Notes: generated by a model not told the origin, from the letters alone. Counted from the stretch's first letter, positions 1 through 10,706 are shown. The stretch is DNA of 64,000 nt from Macrotrachela quadricornifera (GCA_022393335.1 JAJEKB010020956.1:458529-522528); one strand, 5' to 3'. Program-made: numbers and translations.

Positions 1-272
1 CATGGCCAATGTATGGAACAGCATATGTTTTTAGCAAATCGTTTTTTGCAGGTTGGATTATTGTTGGAATTGTTTGGATGTTTATTTCATTCATTATTGT
101 TGGTATTTATCCAATTTTTGAAGGTCGTCAATCAATTGCATCTGTTTGCCAGAAAGTTTATGCTCATATGATATCAAAAAATAAAACTACTAAAGATAAT
201 ACTGAAACGAATAATGAAACAAAAATAACTTTCGAAAATCCATGTAATAATGATACAGAAGTAACTTTTTAA
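1..272 (+). CDS. DUR3-like urea / sodium:solute symporter, C-terminal end (5' truncated)
   Basis: The reading frame is open from the window edge to the TAA at 270-272, so only the last ~90 residues are present. It begins WPMYGTAYVFSKSFFAGW, continues through a hydrophobic membrane helix (about 22 residues, rich in I, V, F and W), and then YPIFEGRQ. That pattern of a YVFSK motif, a last transmembrane helix, then YP-x-x-EGR is what I recall from the C-terminus of DUR3-type urea/polyamine symporters of the SSF family. The final 45 residues are a polar, Asn/Thr-rich cytoplasmic tail. A polyadenylation-type AATAAA follows about 35 bases after the stop. Family membership is from remembered motif similarity; substrate is inference. 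Another SSF member is possible. Confidence 0.65.
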   Translation, partial: WPMYGTAYVFSKSFFAGWIIVGIVWMFISFIIVGIYPIFEGRQSIASVCQKVYAHMISKNKTTKDNTETNNETKITFENPCNNDTEVTF

Positions 273-489
273 TTTGTCTTTAGTGTTATTTGTTTCGAAA
301 TTATATCAATAAAAATATCAAGTTTTTTCTCACTAATAGTTAGAATGTTCTAACTGCATGTATCAAATAATATTTCTCTATGTGTCAGAATTTTTGATAA
401 TATCTTGCGCAAGAGAGAATTGAATACGATAAAATGTGTGAAAAATCATAAGCACGAGACATAGAACAGGGCTCCAAACTGCTAGCAAA
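273..489. other. 3' flank of symporter gene, no further gene seen
   Basis: AT-rich 3' untranslated/intergenic DNA with one AATAAA motif near 309. Nothing else recognised. Confidence 0.6.
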
Positions 490-1200
490 TTCTAAGTTTT
501 ATATATTCACTTAGTTTAAATTAATACCATTAGAAAAGCATCTAGTAATGATTAGAATCTCAGAGTTTGAATATAGATGAATATTTCCTGTCGAAGATGT
601 CAAGGCGTTTCATATGGTGCAATAAGGAATCATTATAAACAACATATACTCGGATTCAAAATTGCTAATATTGATTCATCTGATATTATTAGAAGAAATT
701 TATTTGATTTTTAATATATAAAAGAAAAGATTGGTTCATTTGTTGATGCCCTAGTTAGTGGAAATTAGAAGAATCAATTCATATAGGTTTCAATACGTAA
801 TACGTGGTACTACTAATATATTAAACTTGATTTTCGCGCATATATTATCGTCTAGTATTAGTTTATTAATATGTGATTAAAGATAGTCTACATTATGAAG
901 AGTATGTAAATTGATTCTTCTAATTTCCACTAACTAGGGCATCAACAAATGAACCAATCTTTTCTTTTATATATTAAAAATCAAATAAATTTCTTCTAAT
1001 AATATCAGATGAATCAATATTAGCAATTTTGAATCCGAGTATATGTTGTTTATAATGATTCCTTATTGCACCATATGAAACGCCTTGACATCTTCGATAG
1101 GAAATATCCATCTATATTCAAACTCTGAGATTCTAATGAATACTAGATACTTTTCTAATGGTATTTATTTAAATTAAGTGAGCATATATTGAACTAAGTT
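490..1200. repeat. Foldback element P1: ~285-bp imperfect inverted repeat
   Basis: The arm at about 490-777 is repeated in inverted orientation at about 911-1200. Matching runs are almost continuous, for example GCCCTAGTTAGTGGAAATTA at 748-767 against its complement at 921-940, and the segment containing CATATGGTGCAATAAGGAA is matched on both sides. The spacer (778-910) has no ORF. No transposase is present, so it fits a non-autonomous foldback/MITE-type element, or an inverted duplication. Target-site duplications were not resolved by eye. Confidence 0.85.
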
Positions 1201-1519
1201 ATTAAACATATTACAACAATATATTATAATACAGTCAAACTGATAATAGTAATAATCGTATATCTCAACTTAGAAGGCCCAGGAAAACCAAACCCTTCCA
1301 GGGTCCTTAATAACTCATTGAGATCTATCATTTGAGGCTATAGCCAATCCAAAAGCGAATAGACAGTTGGGGATATTCCCTCGTAAGTATTTATTTTAGA
1401 AAACAGTATTGATCATGAATAAGAATTATTTACTTCAATGAAAATGTTTGTATGTAAAATAGTAGTGACTGTTGATGTGCAGCGAGCAAGATGTTTGAAT
1501 TTTAAGGTATTTACACGAT
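1201..1519. other. Intergenic, carries a stray copy of the P2 terminus
   Basis: No gene. The stretch near 1353-1395 (AATAGACAGTTGGGGATATT followed by CCCTCGTAAGT) is a direct copy of the right end of palindrome P2 (2127-2155). This suggests nested or repeated insertion of the same element family. Confidence 0.5.
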
Positions 1520-2155
1520 ATCTAGGACACTCTTCGCGAGGGAATCTTTTTAAATGTCTTATCGTTTTCAGATTCGGTCTCTGACAATAAGGTAAATCTC
1601 GATAAGGTATGAAAAACCATACATGGATGAGTGCTTGTAGACTCTTTGTCCGGAGTTATAGGCATTTTACTCGGATTTTAGTCTATAGCATGATATACAC
1701 CAAAAAATCGAATAATGATATTTCGACTTGGGATTTTGTCCACAAACAGATCTACTTGTAAATAGGATGTCCTGTAAATTTCGGCTAAAAAAAGTGTTTC
1801 CTTCCCTAGAGACTAAAGTCAAAAGAATATCATTCACATCTTACGAAGAATGCTAAAAATTTTCGTGTTTTGAGACTAGTATCTTGGAAGAAAAAACATT
1901 CTTTTGAGCTAAAATCTTCAGGCCATTCTATCCACAAATGGTCTCAGCTGGAAGAAAAAACTCAGGTCGAAATATCATCATTCGATTTTTTGGTATATAC
2001 GATGCCATAGGCTAAAATCCGAGCCTGTAAGTCTAGGCAAAAGACCTAGAAGCACTCATTCTTTTGAGTTTTTTCATATCTCACCAAGGCCTATCTTATG
2101 CACAGGGACCGAATCTAAAAGCAATTAGACAGTTGAAAATGTTCTCTCGTAAGTT
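1520..2155. repeat. Foldback element P2: imperfect palindrome
   Basis: Left arm about 1520-1815, right arm about 1885-2155. The best matched core is ATATACCAAAAAATCGAAT-type sequence: 1693-1712 on the left and the complement at 1987-2006, extended by GATATTTCGAC and TCGGATTTTAG on both sides. The outer ends CTTCGCGAGGGAAT and TTCTCTCGTAAG also pair. No coding capacity. The copy is noticeably diverged (several mismatches per 20 bases), so it is old. Confidence 0.75.
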
Positions 2156-2647
2156 GATAATTTGCGAAAGCGAACTTTAAAATAAAATTTGCTCTATCGG
2201 CGACTCATGGACAGTTCATCAGTATGTTTATATTTGATTTAAAAACAATTTTTTTTTAAAATTGAAATGGAGTGAAAATATGGCAATATAATAAAAATTA
2301 TTTTTTATCTTCTTCCAAAATAAAAGATGGATAATCCACCTATGAATCTATAAATATATGATATAAAATTTGTATTTATTGTCAATTATTATCATTACTC
2401 AAAAGTGATAGTAGTATCGAATTACTTATTGTCCGTAAAATTATTGATTTAGGTTTAACTATTGGTGATATTTAGAATTAAGTTTGATGACCGTCTAAAA
2501 AATTCTCATACAAAAAAGTCAATTAAATTTTAAACTAAGTAGTGGTACACAATCAGTTATTAATTCTTCACAAAATGAACAATAACATGTACATTCTGTG
2601 TCATATGCGTGATTTATTAAGATAGAACGGAATATATAATAACGGAT
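2156..2647. other. Intergenic, no gene seen
   Basis: AT-rich DNA with frequent stops in all frames; no repeat or gene recognised. Confidence 0.6.
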
Positions 2648-3312
2648 GTCCCAGAAACAAATCGACCTTCTAATAATTTGAAGATTTCTCCTTTATTGTC
2701 CCTGTCATTAAAAATCTTTTTTTTATAAAAAGATAGCGTTGGAAATTCTCTACAAAACAATATATAACAAAATCATAAAACTGTTACAGATATATTCGAA
2801 AAAAATTGAAAAATAAAGAAGCACACAGAATTGTAATTTGTAACGTTCAACATAATAGATAGTCGGGCTTGCATCTAATGCTTTTATTATTTCACCCTAA
2901 AGCGTGAAAAGCTCTACAATTTACAAAGAACGAATTATAAAAAAGGAAGATAAAAAAACCGAATACGTTTTGTAGCAAAAGAATATATCATTATCGCGCA
3001 GTCAAAATTTTATCATTCAAAAACTTTCATCTTTTAGTATATTTTGCTCTTAAATAGGGCGATGTAAGTGATGAGAAAATAGAATGAAAAATAGAGCCTT
3101 TTACTATATTCAACCAGTTACAAATTACAATTTTTTGTGCATCTTTATTTTCAATTCTTTTCGAATATATTTGCAACAGTTTTATGATCTTATTATATGT
3201 GGTTTTGCAGAGAATTTCCAGCGCTGTCTTTTTATAAGGAAAAGATTTTTAATGACGGGGACAAAAAAAGAGAAATCTTCAAAATATTAAGAGACACTAT
3301 TATTTCTGGGAC
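2648..3312. repeat. Foldback element P3 (shared family with P5)
   Basis: Left arm about 2648-2850 and right arm about 3118-3312 are inverted copies: GTCCCAGAAA at 2649 pairs with TTTCTGGGAC ending at 3312, and TTGGAAATTCTCTACAAAAC at 2739-2758 pairs with its complement near 3205-3225. The spacer holds GCGTGAAAAGCTCTACAAT. A near-identical string occurs at about 37001-37019, and a related one inside P5 near 20778, so P3, P5 and P8 belong to one repeat family. The small ORF at 3084-3290 lies entirely inside the right arm and is not a gene. Confidence 0.8.
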
Positions 3313-4117
3313 ACCTGTTGCTTCCAGTTAGATACAATCATATTGTCCCATCTTTTAAAAATATACACTATTAAGGCACTCCTTCCCACCCTAATATATG
3401 TAATTTTTCGATGTTTTGATTTATAGCACATTAGATAGAGCAAAGTCTCTGCTATCGAACGCACTATGGTTTATTGGTTTTATGATGAGTTTTCACGAGA
3501 AAAAAATCGGTTTTTCGAAAGTCTCCTAATCTAGACTTCTTAAGGTACTTCCCAAACCTCAAAATGTCAATTTTGATGAAACTTTATCGAGGTAAATAAA
3601 ATATCAGAGAATATATTTAAAAAATGTTCTGCTATCTATCAGTATAAATTTGTTTTTGATTTTTTTAAAATAAAAAACCACATTAATTTTATTAATACAA
3701 AATGTTTTTCATTATCTAGAGTAAAAAAAAAATTTTTCTTATAGTTTCTACTATATATTTATGAAATTAATTTCTTTTTATATGGAATACATTTTATAAC
3801 AAATTATATTGTAACAACGGAAAATAAAATTAATACGGTCGCTATAATAATAACAATTATTATTATACAGACGTCTAAAATGCAAAGAACTAATTATCTT
3901 TTATGTCTATAGAAATAAAGAAAACAAATTCATATACGTCCGCTTAGTTCCATTTTCTTATTAACTTTAAAGAAAGCTACTAGCACTATACAAACTCATT
4001 CTATTTTTCATTTTTTTTATCAGTTTAATTATTTCATCTATCAACAACAATTAAAGTAAGATATAAAAAAAGTATTTAAATTAACTTTTGAGCACTGAGA
4101 AATAGAGTATCAAAAAT
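3313..4117. other. Intergenic, no gene seen
   Basis: AT-rich DNA with homopolymer runs. No coding signal or clear repeat recognised. Confidence 0.6.
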
Positions 4118-4188
4118 TGAATAATTTTTATTTATATTCAATGGTTGATTCTGTTCCACAATCTTTGAATATAAATAAAAATTATTCA
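4118..4188. repeat. Small perfect inverted repeat (24-bp arms)
   Basis: Positions 4118-4141 (TGAATAATTTTTATTTATAT then TCAA) are exactly complementary in reverse to 4165-4188, with a 23-base spacer. It is a potential hairpin about 400 bases beyond the 3' end of the ADP-ribosyltransferase gene. Confidence 0.85.
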
Positions 4189-4225
4189 TTTGATCATGAA
4201 TGAGATTAGTAGTCTTATATTACCG

Positions 4226-4299
4226 ATTTATTTATCAAGATAATAAGTTATTCTTTTGTTGGAACAAAAAAGAATAATTTATTATCTTGATAAATAAAT
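4226..4299. repeat. Small near-perfect inverted repeat (~35-bp arms)
   Basis: Left arm 4226-4260 and right arm 4263-4299 (ATTTATTTATCAAGATAATA and its complement) differ by one base and a two-base indel, with a two-base loop. This is effectively a cruciform-forming palindrome. Confidence 0.85.
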
Positions 4300-4370
4300 T
4301 TTTTTTTTCTTTTTTATACTAATGTACTTTAATAATGAGCTTCTTAGGTGGCTATTATCTTTTAACCTAA

Positions 4371-4515
4371 CACAGAGAAATTTCTGCCTTATTGGAACAT
4401 GATACTTATCGTAAAGATCTTTTCCTACAATACATGTTATTTAACATGTATTGTATTACTTTAACGATGGGCACCGTCGAATTCATGTTCTCAATAAGAG
4501 CAGAATTTCTCTGTG
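4371..4515. repeat. 145-bp MITE-like palindrome
   Basis: It starts CACAGAGAAATTTCTGC and ends GCAGAATTTCTCTGTG, so the outer arms pair. The centre ACAATACATGTT-ATTT-AACATGTATTGT (about 4430-4456) is a perfect hairpin. Intermediate sequence pairs more loosely. No coding capacity. It fits a miniature inverted-repeat element in the 3' flank of the ADP-ribosyltransferase gene. Confidence 0.8.
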
Positions 4516-4599
4516 CGCGCGCGCATATCCAATATAAAAATCCATTTACTTAATCGTTTTATTTTCTTTTTCAAAAAAAAAAAACAAACATACATCTCA

Positions 4600-7194
4600 T
4601 TACAATTTCTTTTTTACTTCATCAAGGTTCTTTCTATATCCTTGAACATAAGGGTGATTTGATGGTAATGAGTGTTCTCCAATATTCACTGCACGTTTAT
4701 AATACGAAAATGCTTTCGAGTATTCATCCATGCTGTAATACACATTACCGATGTTGTTGTAGGACATAGCCAAATCAGGATGATTTGCAGGAAGTGATCG
4801 TTGTTTAATTTCAAGGGCTTTTTCATGAGACAAAAGTGCTTTCGAGTATTCACCCATGTTGGAATACACCGAACCGATGTTACTGTAGCACGCAGCCAAA
4901 TCAGGATGATTTGCAGGAAGTGATTGTTGTTGAATTTCAAGGGCTTTTTCATAATACGAAAGTGCTTTCGAGTATTCGTCCATGTTCTTATACATCGAGC
5001 CGATGTTGTTGTAGGACACAGCCAAATGAGGATGATTTGCAGGAAGCGACTGTTTTTGAATTTCAAGGGTTTTTTCATAATACGAAAGTGCTTTTGAATA
5101 TTCACCCATGGTTCCATAGACATTACCGATGTTGCCGTAGGATCCAGCCAAATCAGGATGATTTTCAGGAAGTGATTGTTGTTGAATTTCAAGGGCTTTT
5201 TCATGAGACGAAAGTGCTTTTGAGTATTCACTCATTTGCAAATACACTAAACCTAGCGATAGAAAGGATTTAGCCAAATCAGGATGATTTGCAGGAAGTG
5301 ATTGCTGCTGAATTTCAAGGGCTTTTTCATAAGACGAAAATGCTTTCGAGTATTCGCCCATGGTGTGATACATATAACCGATGTTATTGTAGGACACAGC
5401 CAGTTCAGGATGATTTGCAGGAAGTGATTGTTGATGAATTTGAAGGATTTTTTCATAAAACGAAAGTGCTTTCGAGTATTCACCCATGTTGTAATACACA
5501 TTAGCGATGCTGCCGCAGGATCCAGCCAAATCAGGATAATTTGCAGGAAGTGATTGTTGTTTAATTTCAAGGGCTGTTTCATAATACGAAAGTGCTTTCG
5601 AGTATTTACCCAGGCTATTGTACACCGCACCAATATTGTGGTAGAGCACACCAAAATCAGGGTGATTTGAAGGAAGAATTTTTTGATAGATTTCAAGTGA
5701 TTTTTCGTAGAAAGCAATTGCTTCTTGATATTCTCCTTGCATATCTTTTACCCATACAAGATCCTTATAAATATTGGCTTTTTCCCTTTCATCATTTGTT
5801 TGTTCAAGAAGAACTTCATAAATTTCTTGAGCTTTTTTTGGTTGACCTATTTTTCCTAGTAATAAGCCCAATCGAGCCCATCCTGTTGGTCCATCAGTTT
5901 CTTTTCGGATACAATCAGTAAGTATACGACGATCCTTATCATTATCACTGATAAGAGACAAATCCACTTGAAAGAGACGAGGATTACCATCCAGTTGCTT
6001 CATATCAACTATACGAAATACTGTGTGCATGGAGAAGAGAACTTCATCCTCCTTTGGAAAATAGCTAATACCTTTGATGGAAGCAAAAGGAGTTGATGGT
6101 ACTGAAGGATTCATAGTCATGACGAAAAGGGTACCCACCATGTCGGGATTAGTAAGAGCTTTGTGGGCAAAAGGTAGAGAAATTTGACGATCTTTGCTGG
6201 TGGATAAAAAATTGTTAAAGGACATTAGACCACCTTTGTTATTCTTCAATTGATTACAATCTGTTTTGGACAAGGCTTGACCACGATAAACAGAGAAAGT
6301 TGTAACATTATGATGAGAATGATGACCAAATTGTTCTTTGTGTAATTGATCGATCTGTCGATGTAAATCATTGATGAAAAATCCCGTTTTAATCATAATA
6401 TCTCCATTCATTGTTCGAAGACCACGATTGAGCATTGGATATAGAAATGATTCACATGTGTACCACCAAATTGGAGTTTTATTATGATAGTTTTGTTTCA
6501 ATTGTTTGACATTGATCAATTCTTGTTCATTGTCAACGAAAGCATCTGCACAACAATCAATAAATTCTTGGAAATGGATTTCTTCAAATTTAATGGATAA
6601 TAAGATTTCTTTGAAGATTTGTGTATACACAAAAGTTGAATCTAATTGATCCAACTTTGTATTCGATGTTTTACCACTTGTATTCATAATGCTAATGGAA
6701 ATTAAATTTTGTTCACATTGTTGAGCTGCTTCTTTGAGAGCAGCACAAATTGGAGTTATTTCTGTGAATACACCCCGAATTTTTGACCATTCTTTAGCCC
6801 ATTGTTCGTGGTATTTTTTATTACCACAAAAGATAAAAATTGAATCTACTTGGGACATATTGTGAATACGAGGCACAATATGTTCACCAAATGCACCAGA
6901 TATAATCATACATACCTTTTCCTTGTCATTAATTTCTAGAAACTGTATACATTCTTGTTCATCAGTAAATGTATTGACGCTGTTTATTATACGGCGCAGC
7001 CGTGCTACGGTGTTTTGGCAATCAGCATTATATTCTGCATCAATATTCTTATCTAACCAAATGAGAAGGACATTTTGTACCATTTTGATGTTAATTCGTC
7101 GGCGTGCAGTTGCATCTTTTGGAACAGTTGATACTTTTTCTGTTTCTTTTGCATTATTAGTTTTGTCAGCAGTCGTTGATTTTTGCTTGCTCAT
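4600..7194 (-). CDS. Arginine-type ADP-ribosyltransferase with C-terminal TPR (kinesin-light-chain-like) array
   Basis: Single exon, 864 aa, ATG at 7194. Residues ~38-165 form an alternating strand/helix region (NVLLIWLD, KVCMIISGAF, SIFIFCG) resembling a receiver-like fold; its role is unknown. Residues ~295-405 carry the mono-ADP-ribosyltransferase R-S-E signature: R304 in VYRGQ, S331/S333 in the STS motif, and E382-x-E384 in KEDEVLF. This is the arrangement used by arginine-specific enzymes that move ADP-ribose from NAD+ to protein arginines. Residues ~440-485 look like one divergent TPR, and 491-864 hold eight full 42-residue TPRs plus a partial ninth (A-L-S-Y-Y-E-K-A-L-E-I pattern). No signal peptide is visible, so it is probably cytoplasmic. 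The TPR array presumably selects targets. Domain calls are from motifs; substrate is unknown. Confidence 0.88.
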   Translation of the reverse strand: MSKQKSTTADKTNNAKETEKVSTVPKDATARRRINIKMVQNVLLIWLDKNIDAEYNADCQNTVARLRRIINSVNTFTDEQECIQFLEINDKEKVCMIISGAFGEHIVPRIHNMSQVDSIFIFCGNKKYHEQWAKEWSKIRGVFTEITPICAALKEAAQQCEQNLISISIMNTSGKTSNTKLDQLDSTFVYTQIFKEILLSIKFEEIHFQEFIDCCADAFVDNEQELINVKQLKQNYHNKTPIWWYTCESFLYPMLNRGLRTMNGDIMIKTGFFINDLHRQIDQLHKEQFGHHSHHNVTTFSVYRGQALSKTDCNQLKNNKGGLMSFNNFLSTSKDRQISLPFAHKALTNPDMVGTLFVMTMNPSVPSTPFASIKGISYFPKEDEVLFSMHTVFRIVDMKQLDGNPRLFQVDLSLISDNDKDRRILTDCIRKETDGPTGWARLGLLLGKIGQPKKAQEIYEVLLEQTNDEREKANIYKDLVWVKDMQGEYQEAIAFYEKSLEIYQKILPSNHPDFGVLYHNIGAVYNSLGKYSKALSYYETALEIKQQSLPANYPDLAGSCGSIANVYYNMGEYSKALSFYEKILQIHQQSLPANHPELAVSYNNIGYMYHTMGEYSKAFSSYEKALEIQQQSLPANHPDLAKSFLSLGLVYLQMSEYSKALSSHEKALEIQQQSLPENHPDLAGSYGNIGNVYGTMGEYSKALSYYEKTLEIQKQSLPANHPHLAVSYNNIGSMYKNMDEYSKALSYYEKALEIQQQSLPANHPDLAACYSNIGSVYSNMGEYSKALLSHEKALEIKQRSLPANHPDLAMSYNNIGNVYYSMDEYSKAFSYYKRAVNIGEHSLPSNHPYVQGYRKNLDEVKKKL
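4603..5724 (-). repeat. 126-bp tandem repeats encoding the TPR array
   Basis: About nine units of 126 bases (42 codons) lie head to tail. DNA identity between units is high: the string GATGATTTGCAGGAAGTGAT recurs almost unchanged at one-unit spacing on the plus strand. That degree of nucleotide conservation suggests recent unit duplication or gene conversion. The plus-strand ORFs here are shadows of this periodicity. Confidence 0.9.
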
Positions 7195-7835
7195 AATTTT
7201 GATATATGAATGTTTTTAAATTTGAAATAATTGAAAAAAATACTGGTGAAAATATGATTTAAAATGTGATCTTTTATGAGATATCTACTTCTTTGCTAGA
7301 TTTTACTTTCTTCGTTCCGCTCTCTCTCTTTTTTTCGAATGTCTTTTTTTTTATTTTATTATTGTAGGGTAACAGAGATCCTTTTGCTTCCTTCTTTTAG
7401 TTCGTTTCTATCTCGAATGATGAGAGGTAAAGAATCAAAGAAGGTAACGAAGAGAAAGAAAACGACACAAGATAAGAACACGAGAATATGAAAGACGAAT
7501 AGAATGAATACAGACAGTAACAGCTAAAACAATGTGAAGGTATGTGAATAACATACCTGTAAGATACCTCTCTACCAAGCAACAAAATATATGTCCACAC
7601 ACATTCGATGATATGAGCAAAAGCAACAAAAATAAAATTGAAAGAGGGCAACAAAGCTTAGAGAAGAACAAAAAAAACGAAAACACATTCACCGAAAAAA
7701 ATGAGATTAAAGAATAGTGCATATGGTTAAAAACAACAATACGAATATGAATGGGTACAGTCTCATGATAAAAAGAAAAAAATAGAAGAAAAATGTGAAT
7801 TGACGATATTTCCATTTGTGGATGGAAAACTTTAA
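7195..7835. promoter_or_regulatory. 5' flank of the TPR-ADP-ribosyltransferase gene, purine-rich on plus strand
   Basis: Upstream of the minus-strand start, 7300-7360 is pyrimidine-rich on plus, and 7420-7520 is a long GAAAG/AAGAA-rich stretch. Similar purine-rich tracts lie 5' of the minus-strand SDR gene (17040-17200) and the GTPase gene (26380-26530). A shared promoter character is inference. The segment from about 7360 also shares sequence with 17540-17900. ORFs at 7397-7815 are low-complexity products and are not annotated. Confidence 0.3.
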
Positions 7836-8234
7836 TTAAACTATTCGATTGTGAGAATAATATTGAAATACATGATTATATGAATAATTCAATTCTTTAC
7901 TAAAAATATCAAATACAATAGCTTCACAATAGGGTTTAACGTGAAATTGTAGAACTGAGAGATCTGGATGAACACCATAAACAGAAAGGTTTTTCGAAGA
8001 TGTTTTAATTTTAATGAACAAATCTAGATAAAGATTATAAGATTTACGCCTTACAATAGTTGTTGTTGATGAGTTTTGCTCACCATAATGTTGTTTTTTA
8101 TATTTATTCCAATTATAAACAATACGAGTTTTATCAAGAATTGGAGGTTGACGTGAGTTACATCTATCAGACGAAAAATATTGAACATTCTGAGGGTGAG
8201 GATGAGGACGGGTGAAAGTCTTGGGTAATGGCAA
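7836..8234 (-). pseudogene. Unknown gene fragment, copy 1 (homologous to 17864-18664)
   Basis: Open for 132 codons from ATG 8234. The product is not recognised. Its middle aligns codon by codon with a broken copy near 17900-18250: PQNVQYFSSD and LDKTRIVYNW here against PQDV-stop and LNKTHIFCG-stop there, and LFIKIKTSS against LFNKIKTTS. Here the frame is intact, so this copy is younger or still selected, but upstream of PQNV the sequence does not match the longer copy 2, so it is probably a 5'-truncated gene or a last exon. It could also be coding through an unrecognised upstream exon. No function is proposed. Confidence 0.4.
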
Positions 8235-10706
8235 GAATCATGCGAGAACTTTTGTAGTTTTGCAAATCTTTTAAAAATTTAATATCTATGCCATAGTATT
8301 AGAAAAAGAAGAAAATGAGTTCTTGAGTTTGATTTAATGAGACTGAAGATCTAATATGCACAGTCAGTCATATGTAAAGATCATTATCTCTAACAGAATG
8401 GGTGAAAGATCAAGAATTGCTGTTCCTGATAGAACTATGAAAAGAAAAGGTGTTTCATAAATTTTAATATGCTGATAATAAACTTGCCAATTATAAACGA
8501 ATTAATTACAAAAAATAAATTTTCTCTTCAACTGATACGAAAGAAAAAAATGTTACTACTCTATACTTTACTTCATGTGCGTTAAAATTATTTAACAGTT
8601 GCACACCTACATAGATACTAAAAACTGATCCTAATGATAGTATCAATATTTTTAAATGAATAATATTAGAAAAAAAACCGAATGAACATTGATCTCCTTC
8701 TGATAAATTAATTCAAAGGACAACAGAAATCATTATGAGATAAGAGAAACATAGACTTTCTAAGTCACTATTTAAGAAAAAACACCTGAAAAATTCTTGA
8801 TTATACGTTAAATGATCTACTCTTTCTATAAAACCTTACAATAGCCTATGTCTTCATAAAAAAACATTATCACTTTTCTATAAATTTCAGAATAACAAAA
8901 CGTTTTTCATGAAAGGGGTAACATAATCAATCTTCGTTCATAGAAACAAAAACTTTTTTTCCTTGAGTTTTAAGATAGTAAGCCTCTTTTATGTTTATAT
9001 ACTTTTGCTGCCGTAAACTCTTCAGGGATTTAGGATATTATCACAAACCAATGAAGAGTTTATGGAAAGTTGCATATAGGACAAGAATTTAATAGTCTAG
9101 TCTTTCTTTTTTACAGTATAGATTGAAATCTTTATTATCTAGTTAAAAAAAAAAGTTTTATTTCGAATTCCTTTAATAATCAATTATTTATAACGAACGT
9201 TGAACGATAAATTCTTCTTCTTCTTCTGAATAGCACTTTGCAAAAGTCATTTTTGTATACAAAAATCGTTAAGGTTTAAAGACATCAGCAAATTATTCAC
9301 TCTAATCATTTTAATTTCGCTCGTTTTCAATCAAACGAAAAAATGACAATAAGAAATTGACTGTTAATATACTACTTGAAACCACAGCTTCTCTATCAGT
9401 ACCATTATTACTATGAGAGTTAATGCAATATATAAAATTCTTTCGTCATTTAGTTTGTCATTTTTGGAATTACAAACTTTCAAATTAATGGATTATCTTG
9501 AAATACGTAAGTAAGATATTATTCTTCATCTTTGATAAAATAATCATCATTTAGACTGAGTGTAACATTTTTTTTTATGAATAGTACAATAGATAATGAA
9601 CGACATATTATAATTTAATCAATAGAGAGATATTGATATGAGAACGATATTCAGATAGCTCTAGACTATAACGATTTATTCAATAATCAAAGCAAATACA
9701 CACAATGAATTAGTCATACGGACAATACTTCAGTATATTCATTCTTCGGCTTGACTCATTTTTTTCGTTCGTACCATAATCGACTCTTCTTATATTGACG
9801 TTCTTTTCTTAAGTCGACCATGATCTTATAGGAGCACAAGGATAGAGGTAGAGTAGGGATATAAGGACACACAATAATGATACAATAGTGCTATAAGAAC
9901 GCAAGAATGATATCGTTATAGGGACAAAAGGATAAAAGTATAACAGTAATCGAAGGATACGTTATAGCGATATAGAGACAGAAGGATGGTGGTAGTATGC
10001 AGTACTCATTTATGTTTAAATTGCGAACGTAGGGTATTTTATTCATACGTTTTACTGTATAATACATATTTTTATGACAAAAAACTAAGAATAGTATAAA
10101 ACTGTCGAGAAAATTCTGAATTATTAATTAGTACAAGACTTACACAGCAAAAAATTGCTCATGATTTAAATATTAAGATCTAAGGAACATTATATACGAT
10201 GTTATACGACAGATGTTTGTATAGGAAATCTTTTCTAGAAAAAAACGAAAACAAATTATAATCACTTTATCTGTGTCTATTTTACAATGTTAAATCGAAT
10301 AAAACATTGAATGATATAATATTGATTTGAAGCTGTTTGTCAAATATCTTCTATTAATAATAACAACTACCTATCATCCTTTTCGTTTTTTAATTTCACA
10401 GAAATTCAATAGTAGGTTTTTGGCATACATTATTCTTAAATTCTTCTTTTTTCGCGATTAATAATCATTGCTATTAGTTTGTCTATCTGCTTGTCGTTAT
10501 ATCAATCTTTTCTTTTTTTTTGTATTATGCATATATTTCGATGAATAAGAAAAGAATCAAAATTTTATCGTATATTATTGTTTTGTGCCTTGCTTTGATT
10601 TATCTTTCTTTCTATCGTTAAAAACACCGAAAGAAAAGAAAAAAAAAAGAAATATCTTATCAGTCACAGTCATTAAAAGTGTACAAAGTGATCGAAACAG
10701 AGATTC
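8235..10706. other. Intergenic, 2.5 kb, minor repeats only
   Basis: No gene seen. A 26-bp imperfect inverted repeat (GTAAACTCTTCA-containing arm at ~8998-9024, complement at ~9052-9078) could form a hairpin. A degenerate minisatellite lies at 9825-9990 (separate entry). The 3' part (10450-10690) is pyrimidine-rich and is presumably the 5' flank of the methyltransferase pseudogene. Confidence 0.5.
9825..9990. repeat. Degenerate minisatellite (ATAGGGACAAAAGGAT-like units)
   Basis: The stretch repeats a loose 18-25-base theme of the type TATAG-GGACA-AAGGATA about seven times, for example GTTATAGGGACAAAAGGATA near 9914 and ATAGCGATATAGAGACAGAA near 9964. Units differ by several bases each. No coding frame. 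Confidence 0.5.

Noticed and set aside
4603..5724. Regular repeats that might suggest a CRISPR array
   Set aside because: The repeats are coding, have no spacers and translate to TPR units.
4686..5921. Several ORFs on both strands inside the TPR array (e.g. 4836-5273 plus, 5253-5717 minus)
   Set aside because: They are out-of-frame shadows created by the 126-bp periodicity of the real minus-strand gene.
7397..7815. Overlapping ORFs of 85 and 126 codons
   Set aside because: Low-complexity Ser/Phe/Leu products of a purine-rich tract, with no conserved features.
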